This document shows, piece after piece, positions 29,433 to 38,557 of a stretch of DNA of 64,000 bases. The DNA is from Polaromonas sp. AET17H-212 (lineage in GTDB: Bacteria; Pseudomonadota; Gammaproteobacteria; Burkholderiales; Burkholderiaceae_C): assembly GCF_002379085.1 (NCBI RefSeq), contig NZ_NBZW01000007.1, positions 1 to 64,000 on the forward strand, read 5' to 3'. The notes beneath the pieces are model-generated. The model did not search any database and was not told the origin of the DNA. It saw only the letters and a program-made list of their open reading frames with translations. The first letter of the stretch is position 1, and each line of letters starts with the position of its first letter. The position numbers and the translations under genes were made by a program.

Positions 29433-31834
29433 ATGCCCTGGTACAGCAAGACCCCGAAGACGCATTTTTTGACTCGCAGATGCTTCCCCCGCAGGAGCGG
29501 GGGGTCACTTTTGAGGCGCTTTATTTTCGTCAGCTGCAACTGGTCACCAACCGCATTCACGAAACTGAGAATATTGACCAGATCATGCTGGAGGCCAGCC
29601 AGGATATCTGCAAGCTGTTCAATGCCGACCGCCTGACCCTTTACGCCGTCAATGAAGACCGCACGTCCATCATCTCCAAAGTCAAGACGGGGCTCAACAC
29701 CAGCCGCGACCTGAAGCTGCCCATCAGCGCGCAAAGCATTGCGGGCTATGTTGCGCTGTCAAAAACCATGGTGAACATCGCCGATGTGTATGACGACGAA
29801 GCACTCAGGAAAATCCATCCCAATCTGAGTTTTCTGCAGGAAGTGGACAAACGCTCCGGCTACCGTACCAAACAGATGCTGGTTGCGCCGGTGATGGATG
29901 GCCGCACGTTTTATGGCGTCCTGCAGGTGATCAACAACCGCAGCGACCAGCCCTTTGCAAAGCTGGAAGAAGACGGTGCGCAGCAGCTGTGCAAGACGCT
30001 GGGCATCGCCATTCGCCAGCGCATGCAGAAGGCGGAAGACGGGCAGCGGCGCAGGGCGACCAAGTACGACGGTCTGGTGGCCGAAGGGGTGCTGAGCCAG
30101 GACGAGTTGCGCCACTGCATCCAGAAGGCGCGCGACGAGGCCCAGTCGGTCGAACATCTGCTGATGGCGGATTACCGCATTCGCCCCGCGCAGATCGGCG
30201 CGTCGTTGGCCAAGTTTTTTGGTGTTCCCTACGAAGCCTTCAACGCGGGGCGCATACGTTCGGAAATGCTGCATGGCCTGCTCAAGCGGCATTTTGTCGA
30301 GCAGCAGGGCTGGATGCCGCTGGAAGACACGCCAGACGGGCTGACCCTCATGTGTGTTGATCCTGAGGCAGTGCGGGGCGCCCGGGTGGTCCCGCAGGTA
30401 TTTCCGAAAATCGGCAAGTTCGCCTACTGCGTGACCACCCAGACCGAGTTTGACGAAACCCTGAGCCAGCTTTTTGGCGCAGGCAACGAGGGCGGCTCCA
30501 TTGACCAGCTGCTGGCCGACATGGACTCGCCGCTCGAAAACGATGCCAATGACGATTCCGCGCTGGAGTCGGCCGCTGCCGACAACGAGCTGGTCAAGTT
30601 TGTCAACAAGGTCATCATTGATGCCTACAAGCAGAAGGCTTCCGACATCCACATCGAGCCCCTGCCGGGCAAGGCCAAGACCGGCATCCGTTTTCGCATC
30701 GACGGGAGCTTGCTGCCCTACATTGAAGTGCCGGCCCAGTTTCGCCAAGCCATGGTCACGCGGCTCAAGATCATGTGTGATCTGGACATTTCCGAAAAGC
30801 GCAAGCCGCAGGACGGGAAAATCAAGTTCAAGAAATACGGACCGCTCGACATAGAGCTGCGTGTGGCCACCATCCCGTCAGCGGGAGGTGTCGAGGACGT
30901 CGTCATGCGGATACTGGCAGCGGGTGAACCCATTCCGCTTGAAAAGCTGGGGCTGACGGACCACAACCGGGAGCGGCTCGAGAAAACGGTCTCCAAGCCC
31001 TATGGCCTGTTTTATGTTTGCGGTCCGACCGGTTCCGGCAAGACGACCACGCTGCATTCCATTCTGAAATTCCTGAACACGTCAGACAGGAAAATCTGGA
31101 CGGCTGAAGACCCCGTCGAGATCACGCAGAAGGGTTTGCGTCAGGTCCAGATCAACAAGAAAGCAGGCATCGACTTTGCCTTGGTGATGCGTGCTTTCCT
31201 GCGGGCCGACCCGGACATCATCATGGTCGGTGAGTCGCGCGACAAGGAAACCGTCTCCATGGGGGTGGAGGCCTCGCTCACCGGGCACATGGTTTTTTCG
31301 ACCTTGCACACGAATTCGGCACCAGAATCCATCACGCGGCTGCTGGACATGGGCATGGACCCCTTCAATTTTGCGGACGCGCTGCTCGGCATCTTGGCCC
31401 AGCGGCTGGCCAAGAAGCTGTGCGATTGCAAAGAGGCTTACCCGCCGGCTGCGCAGGAAATCAAGGACTTCATCAAGGAGTACGCCGAGGAACTGCGCAC
31501 TACGGATGCCTGGAAGGTGGATCCGGGTGGCGAGGCGCAGGCCTTGCTTGACGACTGGGTGGAGCGGTACGGCAAGGACGACCAGCTGACCCTCTACCGG
31601 GCTGTGGGCTGCGACAAATGCAACCAGACCGGCTACAAGGGCCGTATCGGCCTGCATGAGCTGATGGTGGCTGATGACGCCGCGAAAAAGCTGATTCAGG
31701 AGCGCGCCCGCGTGGCAGAGCTGTTTGCGGCGGCCGTCAACAGCGGCATGCGCACGCTCAAAATGGACGGGATGGAGAAAGTGCTGATGGGGCTGACCGA
31801 TCTCAAACAGGTTCGGTCAGTGTGCATCAAGTGA
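29429..31834 (+). CDS. GAF-domain PilB/GspE-type secretion ATPase
   Basis: An 801-residue protein with three parts. An N-terminal GAF domain (about 35-200) is followed by a T2SSE_N/MshEN-like domain (about 215-350) and a PilB/GspE ATPase core (about 385-800). The core has Walker A GPTGSGKTTTL near 531, the Asp and His boxes, Walker B DPDIIMVGE near 593, and a split zinc motif CDCKEAYPP near 664 and CDKCNQTGY near 726. The GAF domain carries an NR-x4-F-x3-EE stretch (170-181) reminiscent of the NKFDE motif of cyclic-nucleotide-binding GAF domains. Such ATPases power pilus or pseudopilus assembly. The GAF fusion and the cyclase and phosphodiesterase neighbours suggest ligand-gated motor activity (inference). 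Confidence 0.93.
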   Translation: MNALVQQDPEDAFFDSQMLPPQERGVTFEALYFRQLQLVTNRIHETENIDQIMLEASQDICKLFNADRLTLYAVNEDRTSIISKVKTGLNTSRDLKLPISAQSIAGYVALSKTMVNIADVYDDEALRKIHPNLSFLQEVDKRSGYRTKQMLVAPVMDGRTFYGVLQVINNRSDQPFAKLEEDGAQQLCKTLGIAIRQRMQKAEDGQRRRATKYDGLVAEGVLSQDELRHCIQKARDEAQSVEHLLMADYRIRPAQIGASLAKFFGVPYEAFNAGRIRSEMLHGLLKRHFVEQQGWMPLEDTPDGLTLMCVDPEAVRGARVVPQVFPKIGKFAYCVTTQTEFDETLSQLFGAGNEGGSIDQLLADMDSPLENDANDDSALESAAADNELVKFVNKVIIDAYKQKASDIHIEPLPGKAKTGIRFRIDGSLLPYIEVPAQFRQAMVTRLKIMCDLDISEKRKPQDGKIKFKKYGPLDIELRVATIPSAGGVEDVVMRILAAGEPIPLEKLGLTDHNRERLEKTVSKPYGLFYVCGPTGSGKTTTLHSILKFLNTSDRKIWTAEDPVEITQKGLRQVQINKKAGIDFALVMRAFLRADPDIIMVGESRDKETVSMGVEASLTGHMVFSTLHTNSAPESITRLLDMGMDPFNFADALLGILAQRLAKKLCDCKEAYPPAAQEIKDFIKEYAEELRTTDAWKVDPGGEAQALLDDWVERYGKDDQLTLYRAVGCDKCNQTGYKGRIGLHELMVADDAAKKLIQERARVAELFAAAVNSGMRTLKMDGMEKVLMGLTDLKQVRSVCIK

Positions 31835-31929
31835 CAAAATTGTCAGCGATGTCTTGAGGGCTGACGGAAAAAGTAACTTTTGTTGCCAGAAGATAGGTCA
31901 AAGTGGCTGTTTTAGCTCCGGTTTCGGCC

Positions 31930-31945
31930 TGGCACGGTATCTGCT
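31930..31945 (+). promoter_or_regulatory. Sigma-54 promoter for the pilin gene
   Basis: TGGCACG-GTAT-CTGCT matches the -24/-12 consensus TGGCACG-N4-TTGCA with exact spacing and one base off in the core. It lies 36 bases before the pilin ATG. The predicted start of transcription is about 31956. PilA genes in beta- and gammaproteobacteria are commonly driven by RpoN with PilR, so this fits. A weak hairpin at 31842-31865 lies just after the ATPase gene, upstream of this promoter. Confidence 0.8.
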
Positions 31946-31981
31946 GAATGGTCTCGCTAGTTTCTCAACCAAGGAGTTTTT

Positions 31982-32461
31982 ATGAAGCGTTCCATGCAAA
32001 AGGGTTTTACCCTGATCGAGTTGATGATCGTTGTCGCGATCATTGGTATTTTGGCTGCGGTGGCTTTGCCTGCTTATCAGGATTACACCAACAAGGCCAA
32101 GATGTCTGAAGTGATCTTGGCAGCATCGGGTTGCCGCACCACGATCACCGAGGTCTACCAGAGCGGTACCGCATCAACAGCGCCGGGCGCTAATGGCTGG
32201 GGTTGTGAGTCTGCCTCCTCGACCAGCAAATATGTTGCATCTATTGTAACGACCGCCAACGGACGGGTCACGGTGGCAGCGCAGGGCTTCAACAATGCCG
32301 CTATTGATGGTCAGGTCGTCATTCTTGAGCCGCGCGACGCTGCAGGCGCTGCCCTGACAGTCGCTGCCATGCCGACGCAAGTGAATCAGTGGGCCTGTGG
32401 CACAACGACAGCCAATACCGTGCTCAAGTTCCTGCCAGGCTCTTGCAAGACCTTGTTCTAA
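31982..32461 (+). CDS. pilA: Type IV pilin (PilA family)
   Basis: A 159-residue type IVa major-pilin-like protein. The leader MKRSMQKG is cut after Gly8 by the prepilin peptidase, giving the standard N-methylated [20 protein letters not shown] helix with Glu5 of the mature chain. The globular part has four cysteines (in SGCRTT, WGCESA, QWACGT and the C-terminal GSCKTLF loop), allowing two disulfides. A strong AAGGAG site lies nine bases upstream. It has its own sigma-54 promoter and terminator. Ser/Thr-rich stretches ([17 protein letters not shown]) and two downstream PglL-like ligases make O-glycosylation likely. Confidence 0.96.
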   Translation: MKRSMQKGFTLIELMIVVAIIGILAAVALPAYQDYTNKAKMSEVILAASGCRTTITEVYQSGTASTAPGANGWGCESASSTSKYVASIVTTANGRVTVAAQGFNNAAIDGQVVILEPRDAAGAALTVAAMPTQVNQWACGTTTANTVLKFLPGSCKTLF

Positions 32462-32479
32462 TCGGACATTCTGTCAGTC

Positions 32480-32509
32480 AAAGAGCGTGCATTTGCACGC
32501 TCTTTTTTT
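32480..32509 (+). terminator. Intrinsic terminator after pilA
   Basis: AAAGAGCGTGC (32480-32490) pairs with GCACGCTCTTT (32495-32505) around ATTT, followed by further T residues to 32509. The ATG of the next gene begins at 32510, directly at the end of the T tract, so the ligase genes depend on read-through or another promoter. Confidence 0.9.
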
Positions 32510-34207
32510 ATGGGATCCCAGCGAGTGCCAATTGCAGTAAGTCTCTTTCATGCGCTGTTGGCGGCGGCGTGGCTGGTGCCCAATCACTATGCGCCGTGGT
32601 CTTCCGCTTGGGGCGACGCGCTTGCCATCGCCGGGCTGCTGTTGCTCCTGCCGACTGCGGCGGTCGGCGCCGTCTCTGGCGGCCGCGTGACATGGCGTCT
32701 GTCGGGCATTGCGGTTTTGTGCTGCGCCGTGATATTGGTCCAGTTGGCCACCGGCAAGCTGCTTTTTTCCGGCGATGCTTGGATGGCAATTCTCTATATT
32801 GGACTGTGGTGGGCAGCTGTGCTGGCCGGTGGTTTGATGGCCACCCGCGTCATCCCCCGCGATGGGGTGAACATACTTGCCGTGGCTTGGCTCTTTGCGG
32901 CGGTATTGTCGGTCGGCCTGGCCTTGGTGCAGTGGACAGGCGCGCTGAGCCTTGGTATTTACGGCGTGGATCTTCCGCCCGGGGGGCGGCCATTCGGCAA
33001 CGTCGCTCAAGCCAATCACCTGTGCACGCTTTGCTTTCTGGGCCTTTGCAGCGTGCTCTGGTTGCATCAGCGTCAACAGGTCAATGGCATGGCTTTCGGA
33101 TTGGCCGTCGGTTTTTTGCTTCTGGGCATGGTGATGACGCAATCGCGCACCGGCTGGCTGCAAATCGGGTTGTTAGTTGTATGGGCAATTGCGATGCGTA
33201 CGCGGGCGGGCTTGCGCATTAGCCGAGCGCAGCTAACGATGCTGGGCGCGCTGTTTGCCGTAGGGGTGCTGCTCTGGCCGGCGATCTGCGAGGCGCTGCT
33301 GCTGTCGGCGGGGCGTTCGATGGGCGACCAGATGCAGGCCGGTGTTCGGCTGCCGTACTGGCTGTCCATGCTGGACGCCATTGGCCGCGAGCCACTGTGG
33401 GGTTATGGGTGGCAACAGGTGGGCGCGGCGCAGCAGCGCGTGGCCCTGGATCACCCCGCTGTCGGTTCAATGTTCGAACACAGCCACAATTTGGTGCTGG
33501 ACCTGTTGCTATGGAGCGGTATTCCAATAGGTGTCCTGGTCATTGCGGCACTGGCTTGGTGGTTTATTGCCCACATTCGCGCATGCCATGATGCCAGGGT
33601 GGTGTGGATGCTGGCAGCTGTGAGTGGCGTCTTTGTGCACGGTATGTTGGAGTTTCCATTGGAGTACGCCTATTTTTTGATTCCGGTGGGATTTGCGATG
33701 GGCGCCATTGATACTTATTCGCCCGCAGGCGGCCGATCGCTGCATGTGTCGCGCTGGACAGCGCTAGCGGTCACCGCATTGCTTGGCGCCGTGTTTGTGG
33801 GGACGGCGACGGAGTATCTGAAAGCCGAGGAAAATTATCGTACCTTGCGCATGGAGTCTGCGCGCATTGGTGTCGATCGTGTTGTGACGCCAGCGCCGGA
33901 GTTACGCCTGCTCACGCAACTCGAAGCCCTCCTGCAATTTGCACGCACCGAGGCTACGACCGGCATGCGGCCTGAGCAGCTCGGCTGGATGCACAGGGTT
34001 TCCCAGCGTTTCGGTTACCCACCAGTGCTGTTTCGCTACGCTTTGGCGGCTGGCCTCAATGACCAGCCCGATGTTGCGCGTGAAACTCTGGCGCGTATTT
34101 GCCGGATTCATGAGCTACAACGCTGCCTGGAAGCCAAGGAGGGCTGGGCAACGCTGCAGGCGCAGTACCCGGCCTTGGCGGGCATTGCGGTGGCAGACAA
34201 GCCCTGA
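32510..34207 (+). CDS. PglL/Wzy-type protein O-oligosaccharyltransferase (first copy)
   Basis: A 565-residue polytopic protein with about 11-13 membrane segments and the Wzy_C domain. The large periplasmic loop holds the conserved LGYGW-like segment (PLWGYGWQQVG near 305) and the HSHNLVLDLLLWSG motif near 325 with the catalytic-type histidine. The C-terminal ~140 residues are soluble, as in PglL. Such enzymes transfer lipid-linked glycans en bloc to pilin serines, or ligate O-antigen. The position straight after pilA favours pilin glycosylation. No ribosome binding site precedes the ATG at 32510, which touches the pilA terminator; a GTG at 32525 is an alternative. Confidence 0.85.
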   Translation: MGSQRVPIAVSLFHALLAAAWLVPNHYAPWSSAWGDALAIAGLLLLLPTAAVGAVSGGRVTWRLSGIAVLCCAVILVQLATGKLLFSGDAWMAILYIGLWWAAVLAGGLMATRVIPRDGVNILAVAWLFAAVLSVGLALVQWTGALSLGIYGVDLPPGGRPFGNVAQANHLCTLCFLGLCSVLWLHQRQQVNGMAFGLAVGFLLLGMVMTQSRTGWLQIGLLVVWAIAMRTRAGLRISRAQLTMLGALFAVGVLLWPAICEALLLSAGRSMGDQMQAGVRLPYWLSMLDAIGREPLWGYGWQQVGAAQQRVALDHPAVGSMFEHSHNLVLDLLLWSGIPIGVLVIAALAWWFIAHIRACHDARVVWMLAAVSGVFVHGMLEFPLEYAYFLIPVGFAMGAIDTYSPAGGRSLHVSRWTALAVTALLGAVFVGTATEYLKAEENYRTLRMESARIGVDRVVTPAPELRLLTQLEALLQFARTEATTGMRPEQLGWMHRVSQRFGYPPVLFRYALAAGLNDQPDVARETLARICRIHELQRCLEAKEGWATLQAQYPALAGIAVADKP

Positions 34208-34384
34208 TTCGTTTTATCGCGTACGGAATTTGCTTGGTTTGCTCATGGTGTTGGTGTGATTGGCGAAAATGCGCTGTGCCGCATCTGCATCCATAGCCAC
34301 AAGCCAACAGGCAGCGCAACATGGGCAACCAGAATACCGGTGCGACCCAAGCTTGATGCCCAAGTGGCCTTATCCGGTACCTCC

Positions 34385-35893
34385 ATGCCATCGATTTTCC
34401 GTTTCCTGCTCATCGCGCTCCCTTGGCTCAACCCCTTTGCCCCGGTACCCGCGCCGGCCGTTGTGCCCTTGCTTTTCACATGGACCTGTATATCACTGCT
34501 TTTGGGAGTGCGGGGTTGCGGACGTGATCGTTTGTGTGGACGTTGGGTGTCTGTCACGGCATGGGCCTGGCTTGCGGCGGGGCTGGCCAGCAGCCTGATT
34601 GGCTTATGCCAGTACTTTGGGATGGCGAATCACTTTTCGCCATGGATCAACCAGACCGCAATTGGCGAGGCGTTCGCCAACTTGCGCCAGCGCAACCAGT
34701 TTGCAACCTTAACCAGTATTTCCTTGGCGGCGCTACTTTGGCTCGCGGCGACCCTTGGCCGCTTTGCCGGGCGCCACCATTGGCTGATGTTAGCTGTCGC
34801 AGGCATGCTGGCGGCGGGCAATGCGGCCTCTTCCTCGCGGACCGGACTCCTCCAGTTTGGCTTGCTGTTGGCGCTATACGGGGTTTGGGGTGGCTTGCAT
34901 CATGCAGCTGTTCGACGTGTGCTGCTGATGGCCCTCGGGACCTATGGATTGGCGGCACTGGCGCTGCCTTGGCTGGCCGGTTTTGATTTGTCGACACACG
35001 GCATGTTTGCTCGTCTGCAGGGGGGCGACCAGTTGTGTGCCAGCCGCCTGACGCTCTGGTCCAACGTATTGCACCTGATCGGTCAAAAGCCCTGGCTCGG
35101 ATGGGGCTGGGGTGAGCTGGACTATGCGCATTACATGACGCTTTATCCCGGCGCGCGTTTCTGCGACATCCTGGACAATGCACACAACCTCCCGCTGCAC
35201 TTGGCCGTGGAATTGGGCATTCCGTTGGCCCTGGCTGTGTGTGGTGGTGCAGGTTGGGTCGTCTGGCGCGCCCGGCCCTGGCGTGAAACGGATCCGACCC
35301 GGCAGATGGCTTGGGGTGTGCTGGCCGTCATCATGTTGCACAGCATGCTGGAGTATCCGCTGTGGTACGGCCCCTTCCAGATGGCATTCGGGCTGTGCGT
35401 CTGGATGCTGTGGCCAGCGCCGCGAGAGCCAGTGGCGGGCTCCCGTCCCTACGCACGCGCGGGAACGGCAATTCGGCTTGTCCTTGCGGCAGCATTGTTG
35501 ACAGCGGTGGCTTATGCCGCATGGGATTACCACCGCATCAGCCAGATCTACCTGGCGCCGCAGGCGCGCGACCCGGCTTACCGTGACGATACGCTGGAGA
35601 AGGTTCGGGGATCCTGGCTTTTCCGGAACCAGGTGCGGTTTGCGGAGTTGACGACCACCGCGCTCAACCGCGGCAACGCGCAGTGGACCTTCGACACCGC
35701 CACGGCCTTGCTGCATTACTCGCCCGAGCCTCGGGTGATTGAAAAGGTGATTGAAAGCGCTGTCATGCTGGGGCGTGACGATGAAGCGTTGCTGCACCTT
35801 GTCCGGTATCGCGCCGCTTTTCCCGGAGACTACAAAAAATGGCGCCGTACCAACGGCCTCGCCGGCCCGCAGGTTGAACTTGAAGGTGGCTAG
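34385..35893 (+). CDS. PglL/Wzy-type protein O-oligosaccharyltransferase (second copy)
   Basis: A 502-residue relative of the preceding protein, with Wzy_C motifs [15 protein letters not shown] (about 234-249) and [15 protein letters not shown] (about 263-278). The C-terminal half carries the PglL C-terminal domain (helical, ending [12 protein letters not shown]). The start is uncertain. ATG at 34385 gives a first membrane helix at once ([18 protein letters not shown]), but no ribosome binding site is evident; in-frame GTG at 34256 would add 43 residues of non-membrane sequence. It overlaps the convergent moaC gene by CTAG. Whether the two ligases share a glycan or target different proteins cannot be told. 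Confidence 0.85.
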   Translation: MPSIFRFLLIALPWLNPFAPVPAPAVVPLLFTWTCISLLLGVRGCGRDRLCGRWVSVTAWAWLAAGLASSLIGLCQYFGMANHFSPWINQTAIGEAFANLRQRNQFATLTSISLAALLWLAATLGRFAGRHHWLMLAVAGMLAAGNAASSSRTGLLQFGLLLALYGVWGGLHHAAVRRVLLMALGTYGLAALALPWLAGFDLSTHGMFARLQGGDQLCASRLTLWSNVLHLIGQKPWLGWGWGELDYAHYMTLYPGARFCDILDNAHNLPLHLAVELGIPLALAVCGGAGWVVWRARPWRETDPTRQMAWGVLAVIMLHSMLEYPLWYGPFQMAFGLCVWMLWPAPREPVAGSRPYARAGTAIRLVLAAALLTAVAYAAWDYHRISQIYLAPQARDPAYRDDTLEKVRGSWLFRNQVRFAELTTTALNRGNAQWTFDTATALLHYSPEPRVIEKVIESAVMLGRDDEALLHLVRYRAAFPGDYKKWRRTNGLAGPQVELEGG

Positions 35894-36378
35894 GGCGTCG
35901 CGATAAAACTTCCCGACTTGCCGCCGTGTTTTTCCAGCAGCCGGATATCCGTCATGGTCATGCCCCGGTCGGCGGCCTTGCACATGTCATAAATCGTCAG
36001 CAGTGCCACCTGCACCGCAGTCAGGGCCTCCATCTCCACACCGGTCGGTCCGACCGTTTCCACCGTCGCTTGGCAAGTGATGCTGGCACTGCTTATATCT
36101 GGGCTGAAATCGATCGCCACGCGGGTCAGCGCCAGCGGGTGACACAGGGGAATCAGCTCGCTGGTTTTTTTGGCCGCCATGATGCCGGCGATTCGGGCGA
36201 TGCCGAGCACATCGCCTTTTTTAGCCGAGCCTTCCAGGATGATGGCCAGTGTGTCGGCATTCATGGTAATGCGGCCTTGCGCCACCGCCACCCGGTGGGT
36301 GGCCGGTTTGGCGGCCACATCAACCATGTGCGCCTGCCCTGTTGCGTCGAAATGTGTCAGCGGTGAAGTCGTGGTCAT
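35890..36378 (-). CDS. moaC: Cyclic pyranopterin monophosphate synthase
   Basis: A 162-residue MoaC that converts the MoaA product (3',8-cyclo-7,8-dihydro-GTP) to cPMP in molybdenum cofactor synthesis. Family motifs are [13 protein letters not shown] near 89-101, [10 protein letters not shown] near 132-141 and [11 protein letters not shown] near 147-157. The start [20 protein letters not shown] is typical. It stands apart from other moa genes in this window and its stop codon overlaps that of the convergent ligase gene. It is divergent from the M48 protease gene across 172 bases. Confidence 0.96.
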   Translation of the reverse strand: MTTTSPLTHFDATGQAHMVDVAAKPATHRVAVAQGRITMNADTLAIILEGSAKKGDVLGIARIAGIMAAKKTSELIPLCHPLALTRVAIDFSPDISSASITCQATVETVGPTGVEMEALTAVQVALLTIYDMCKAADRGMTMTDIRLLEKHGGKSGSFIATP

Positions 36379-36550
36379 ACAGTTACAGAACCTTTACAAG
36401 CATCCGTCATCATAAGATGTGCAGGCGCATTCAAGCCCGCTTGGGAAAGTCACAGGTCGGCAGGCGGCCCAACGATGGGGTGGCCTGCCAGGCTGCGACA
36501 AGTATTGGACAGTTTTACCGGATCTCAACCTCCCTAGTTTGTACCCCTTC

Positions 36551-38152
36551 ATGCCGTCTTCATTTTTCAAGCCAAACAGGCGGTTTTCCCTAGTTCCTAT
36601 TGCGCTGGCCGCTATTGTTTACATAGCATTGCCCGGTTCGGCGCAGGCCCAGACACCCGCCCGGCCCAGCGGCGCGTTGCCGGCGCTGGGCGACACCTCG
36701 GAGTTGTCCGCCGGTGCCGAACGGCGGCTCGGTGACCGGATTGCCGCCAGCATTTACCGCGACCCCGACTACCTGGACGATCCGGTGCTGGGCGACTACC
36801 TGCAGGGCATCTGGCAGCCGCTGATGACGGCCGCACGCGCCCGGGGCGAATTGGGCCCCGAACTGGACGAGCGCTTTGCCTGGGACGTCATGCAGATCCG
36901 TGACCGCAGCATCAATGCCTTCGCCTTGCCGGGGGGTTATCTGGGTGTGCATCTGGGGCTGATAGGCGCCGTGGCTACCCGCGACGAACTGGCCTCGGTC
37001 CTGGCGCACGAGTTGAGTCACGTGACGCAGCGGCACATTTCGCGGTTGATGAGCAAGCAGAGCCAGCAAATGCCCTGGCTGATTGCGGCCATGATTCTCG
37101 GCGCCCTGGCCGCCAACAAAAGCCCGGACGCCGCCAATGCAGCCATTGCCGGCGGGCAGGCGCTGGCGGTGCAGAACCAACTCAATTTTTCGCGTGACAT
37201 GGAGCGCGAAGCCGACCGGGTCGGCTTTGGCGTGATGGCCGACGCTGGCTTCGAAAAGCAGGGTTTCGCCAGCATGTTCGACAAGCTGCAGCAGGCCTCG
37301 CGGCTCAATGACAACGGTGCTTTTCCCTACCTGCGCAGCCACCCGCTGACGACCGAGCGCATCGCCGAGATCAAGGGCCGGCTGCAACTGGAGGGCGGCG
37401 CGAGTTCAGCGCCAAAGGGCGCCAGCGAAGAGCCGGGCGGTGCGCGCACGCTGCACGCTTTGATGGCGGCCCGGGCGCGTGTGCTGGCCGACCCGGGCGT
37501 GGATGGCTTGCGGCCGATGGTGGCCGACGCGCAGCGTGTGTCACTCGCCGGTGCGGCGAACGCGGCATGGACACCGCGCGATGCCGGCGCCCTGTATGGC
37601 GGCGCCCTGGCGGCGAGCCGGCTGCGCGACCACGCCCTGGCGCGCAGCCTGGCAGGCAAGCTCAAGTCGGCCGTGCCCGCGAAGACGCTGCTGGCCGATC
37701 CGCTGGCGTGGCTGGTGCTGGAGATCGAGCTGGCTGCCGGCAACACGGTGGGTTTGCCGAAGTTGGGCGACACGCGCAGCCGGGCGGCGCTGTTGCTGCA
37801 GGCCCGGGCGGATCTCGCGGCAGGTCGGGCGCAGGAGGTCTCAGGCGCCCTGCAAACCTGGGTCACCACCCATCCGAAAGATGCCATCGCCTGGCAATTG
37901 CTGGCGACGGCCTGGGGCCAGCAGGGGCAGACGCTGCGCGCGATCCGGGCCGATGCCGAGAGCCGGGTGGCCCAGCTGGACTACCCTGCGGCCCGCGACC
38001 GTTTCAAGGCCGCGCAGGACCTGATGCGCAGCGGCCGTGACGGCGGCGCGGCGGCCGGCAACTACATCGATGCGTCCATCATCGACACGCGGGCACGCGA
38101 GATCGACCAGCTACTTCGGGAGCAGGCGCTCCAGGAGAAACTCGATCGCTAG
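36551..38152 (+). CDS. M48-family periplasmic metalloprotease with TPR region (BepA/YfgC-like)
   Basis: A 533-residue exported protein. A signal peptide ends near residue 34 (GSAQAQ). The M48 zinc protease domain has HELSH at 153-157 and the third ligand Glu in SRDMEREADRVGF near 216. The DRSINAFALPGGYLGVH block near 118-134 is typical. From about residue 310 the chain is helical and TPR-like, as in BepA, which oversees outer-membrane protein and LptD assembly. The ATG at 36551 is chosen because the signal peptide starts there; the frame is open further upstream without family character. The last 42 bases overlap the convergent holin-like gene. Confidence 0.92.
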   Translation: MPSSFFKPNRRFSLVPIALAAIVYIALPGSAQAQTPARPSGALPALGDTSELSAGAERRLGDRIAASIYRDPDYLDDPVLGDYLQGIWQPLMTAARARGELGPELDERFAWDVMQIRDRSINAFALPGGYLGVHLGLIGAVATRDELASVLAHELSHVTQRHISRLMSKQSQQMPWLIAAMILGALAANKSPDAANAAIAGGQALAVQNQLNFSRDMEREADRVGFGVMADAGFEKQGFASMFDKLQQASRLNDNGAFPYLRSHPLTTERIAEIKGRLQLEGGASSAPKGASEEPGGARTLHALMAARARVLADPGVDGLRPMVADAQRVSLAGAANAAWTPRDAGALYGGALAASRLRDHALARSLAGKLKSAVPAKTLLADPLAWLVLEIELAAGNTVGLPKLGDTRSRAALLLQARADLAAGRAQEVSGALQTWVTTHPKDAIAWQLLATAWGQQGQTLRAIRADAESRVAQLDYPAARDRFKAAQDLMRSGRDGGAAAGNYIDASIIDTRAREIDQLLREQALQEKLDR

Positions 38153-38461
38153 CTGCAGCACCGAGTAGATCAGCGAACCGATCAGGGCGGCGACAAACCC
38201 GGTGACATGCAGGCCGCTGAGCAGGCCGGCGGCGGCCCAGAACATCAGGGCGTTGATGACAAACAGGAACAGCCCCAGCGTCACCAGCGTCACCGGCAGG
38301 GTCAGCAACACGAGCAAAGGGCGCACCACCGTGTTGAGCGCGCCCAGCACCGCTGCTGCCAGCAGCGCCGCCGGGAAGCTGTTCACGGTCACACCGGAAT
38401 ACAAATAGGCCACCGCCAGCAAGGCGGCAGCGCTGCAAAGCCATTTGACGATGAGTTTCAT
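38111..38461 (-). CDS. Phage_holin_4_2-like small membrane protein
   Basis: A 116-residue protein with four hydrophobic segments (about 5-22, 30-52, 56-80 and 86-108). The VRPLLVLLTLPVTLVTLGLF stretch (47-66) is the hallmark of the family named phage holin 4_2 (YvlD type). Despite the name these are chromosomal membrane proteins of unclear function, and no phage genes are nearby. It overlaps the end of the M48 gene by 42 bases in the convergent sense. Confidence 0.85.
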   Translation of the reverse strand: MKLIVKWLCSAAALLAVAYLYSGVTVNSFPAALLAAAVLGALNTVVRPLLVLLTLPVTLVTLGLFLFVINALMFWAAAGLLSGLHVTGFVAALIGSLIYSVLQLAIEFLLERLLPK

Positions 38462-38557
38462 GCGCCCAAGAATACCACTGCCATCCCGCTACTGCGGGCC
38501 GCAGGGATGCGCTCAAGGCCTCGTCGATGGCATTTCCAGAAATTGCGTAAACAGGCC

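Noticed and set aside
36419..36550. N-terminal extension of the M48 protease by 44 codons
   Set aside because: The signal peptide starts at the ATG at 36551; the added residues show no signal or family pattern and include the moaC promoter region.
38111..38461. Holin family name taken as a sign of a prophage
   Set aside because: The protein belongs to a chromosomal four-helix family and no phage structural, integrase or lysis genes are nearby.
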